Below, piece by piece: positions 22,561 to 23,396 of a stretch of 23,396 bases of DNA. Under the pieces are notes generated by a model. That model had not been told where the DNA came from. It ran no database searches and saw only the letters and a list, made by a program, of their open reading frames with translations. The position numbers and the translations under genes were made by a program. The stretch is taken from the NCBI GenBank assembly GCA_902478725.1, contig CABSMD010000018.1, forward strand, positions 1 to 23,396. Reading direction: 5' to 3'. How positions within the stretch are numbered: the stretch's first letter is position 1; each line of letters starts with the position of its first letter. The DNA comes from an uncultured Clostridia bacterium. GTDB lineage: Bacteria > Bacillota > Clostridia > HGM11514.

Positions 22561-23396
22561 TGAAGCTTGGAATTGTCGGGTTGCCGAATGTTGGAAAAAG
22601 TACTTTGTTTAATGCGCTGACGAAGGCGGGCGCGGAAGCCGCCAATTATCCGTTCTGCACCATTGAGCCGAATGTGGGGATCGTGAGCGTACCGGACGAA
22701 CGGCTCGATGTGCTGGCCAAGATGTATCAGCCGGAGAAGGTCACGCCTGCGGTTGTTGAGTTTGTTGACATTGCGGGTTTGGTAAAGGGCGCCAGCCGGG
22801 GGGAAGGATTGGGAAACAAGTTTTTATCCCACATCCGCGAGGTGGACGCAATCGTCCATGTCGTCCGTTGCTTTGAAAATGAAAATATTGTCCATGTGGA
22901 GGGATCTATCGACCCGCTGCGGGATATTGAAACGATCACATTGGAGCTTGCGCTCGCCGACCTTGAAATGGTGGACAAGCGTTTGGCCCGCACGGTTAAA
23001 ATGATTAAGACCGGCGACAAAGTCTATGCCCGCACAGCGGCCGTGCTGGAAAAGCTGAAGGCTGCTCTGGACGCCGGAAAGCCGGCCTCCACGGTCGCGT
23101 TGGAGGAAGAGGAGGAAAAACTGATTTCAGACATGCCGCTTCTGACACAGAAAAAGGTGCTTTATGCCGCAAACGTTTCCGAGGATGAGTTTGCAGGCGG
23201 TGTGGAGAATAATCCCTTTGTCAAGCGTGTAATAGAGCGCGCGAAGGAAGAGGGGGCGGAGGTGCTTCCGATCTGTGCCGGGATGGAGCAGGAGATCGCG
23301 GGCTTCTCGGAGGAGGAAAAGCTGCTTTTCTTAGAAGAACTCGGGTTGCATGAATCGGGCTTGGACAGGCTGATCCGTTCGAGTTACCGGCTTTTG
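22561..23396 (+). CDS. ychF: Obg-like ATPase YchF, 5' part (runs off the window)
   Basis: The first 278 residues of a protein usually near 365 aa; the 3' end lies outside the window. It is a ribosome-associated P-loop ATPase of the Obg/YchF family implicated in translation and redox stress. The P-loop is GLPNVGKST (residues 7-15), the G3 motif DIAGLVKGASRGEGLGNKF, and IREVDAIVHVVRCFE follows. AANVSEDEF replaces the NKxD guanine motif, the hallmark of YchF's ATP preference. A coiled-coil segment falls between. The ATG is preceded by AAAGGGAG with a rather long spacer of about 12 bases. It has its own promoter, divergent from the two-component operon. Confidence 0.96.

Overview
The window looks like a chromosomal segment of an anaerobic, low-to-moderate G+C Firmicute, most likely a Clostridia member. 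Reasons: three SLH repeats on one secreted protein, a copper-amine-oxidase-N type wall module on another, Gram-positive style ribosome binding sites (AGGAGG variants), consensus sigma-A promoters, and a PhoB-type two-component pair. No tRNA, rRNA, CRISPR array, phage or insertion sequence is visible.

Region 1 (1-17.0 kb) reads as an accessory glycan-degradation locus. It holds four AraC-family regulators (178, 2627, 3525 minus, 16089 minus), a secreted CBM-like binding protein (1164 minus), and two large secreted right-handed beta-helix proteins. The first beta-helix protein (5109, 1735 aa) carries a lectin-like domain, Ig-like domains, a FIVAR-like module and three SLH repeats. The second (10451, 838 aa) ends in a copper-amine-oxidase-N-like module. 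After them come three tightly packed genes (13073-16049): a small Rossmann-like flavoprotein, a full FAD_oxidored-family enzyme with a HEAT-like tail, and a 189-aa protein I do not recognise. The plausible logic is that the beta-helix enzymes and the binding protein work on a complex glycan at the cell surface, the flavoproteins modify a product or cofactor-linked intermediate, and the AraC proteins switch individual transcription units on. No sugar transporter and no cytoplasmic glycosidase lies in the window, so uptake must be encoded elsewhere.

The most unusual gene is the AraC regulator at 3525-4952 (minus). Ahead of its cupin and helix-turn-helix parts it carries about 200 residues homologous to the N-terminal lectin-like domain of the divergently transcribed secreted beta-helix protein. 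The segments also appear in circularly permuted order. A cytoplasmic regulator sharing a carbohydrate-recognition domain with the enzyme it probably controls would be a direct way of sensing the same glycan.

Region 2 (17.0-23.4 kb) is core-like. On the minus strand it holds an endonuclease III-like DNA glycosylase, a membrane-anchored HtrA serine protease, an HD-domain nucleotidase-like protein, a YdeI-like protein, and a histidine kinase coupled to its response regulator. On the plus strand the 5' part of ychF runs off the end of the window. The ychF and response-regulator genes share a divergent intergenic region with two near-consensus promoters.
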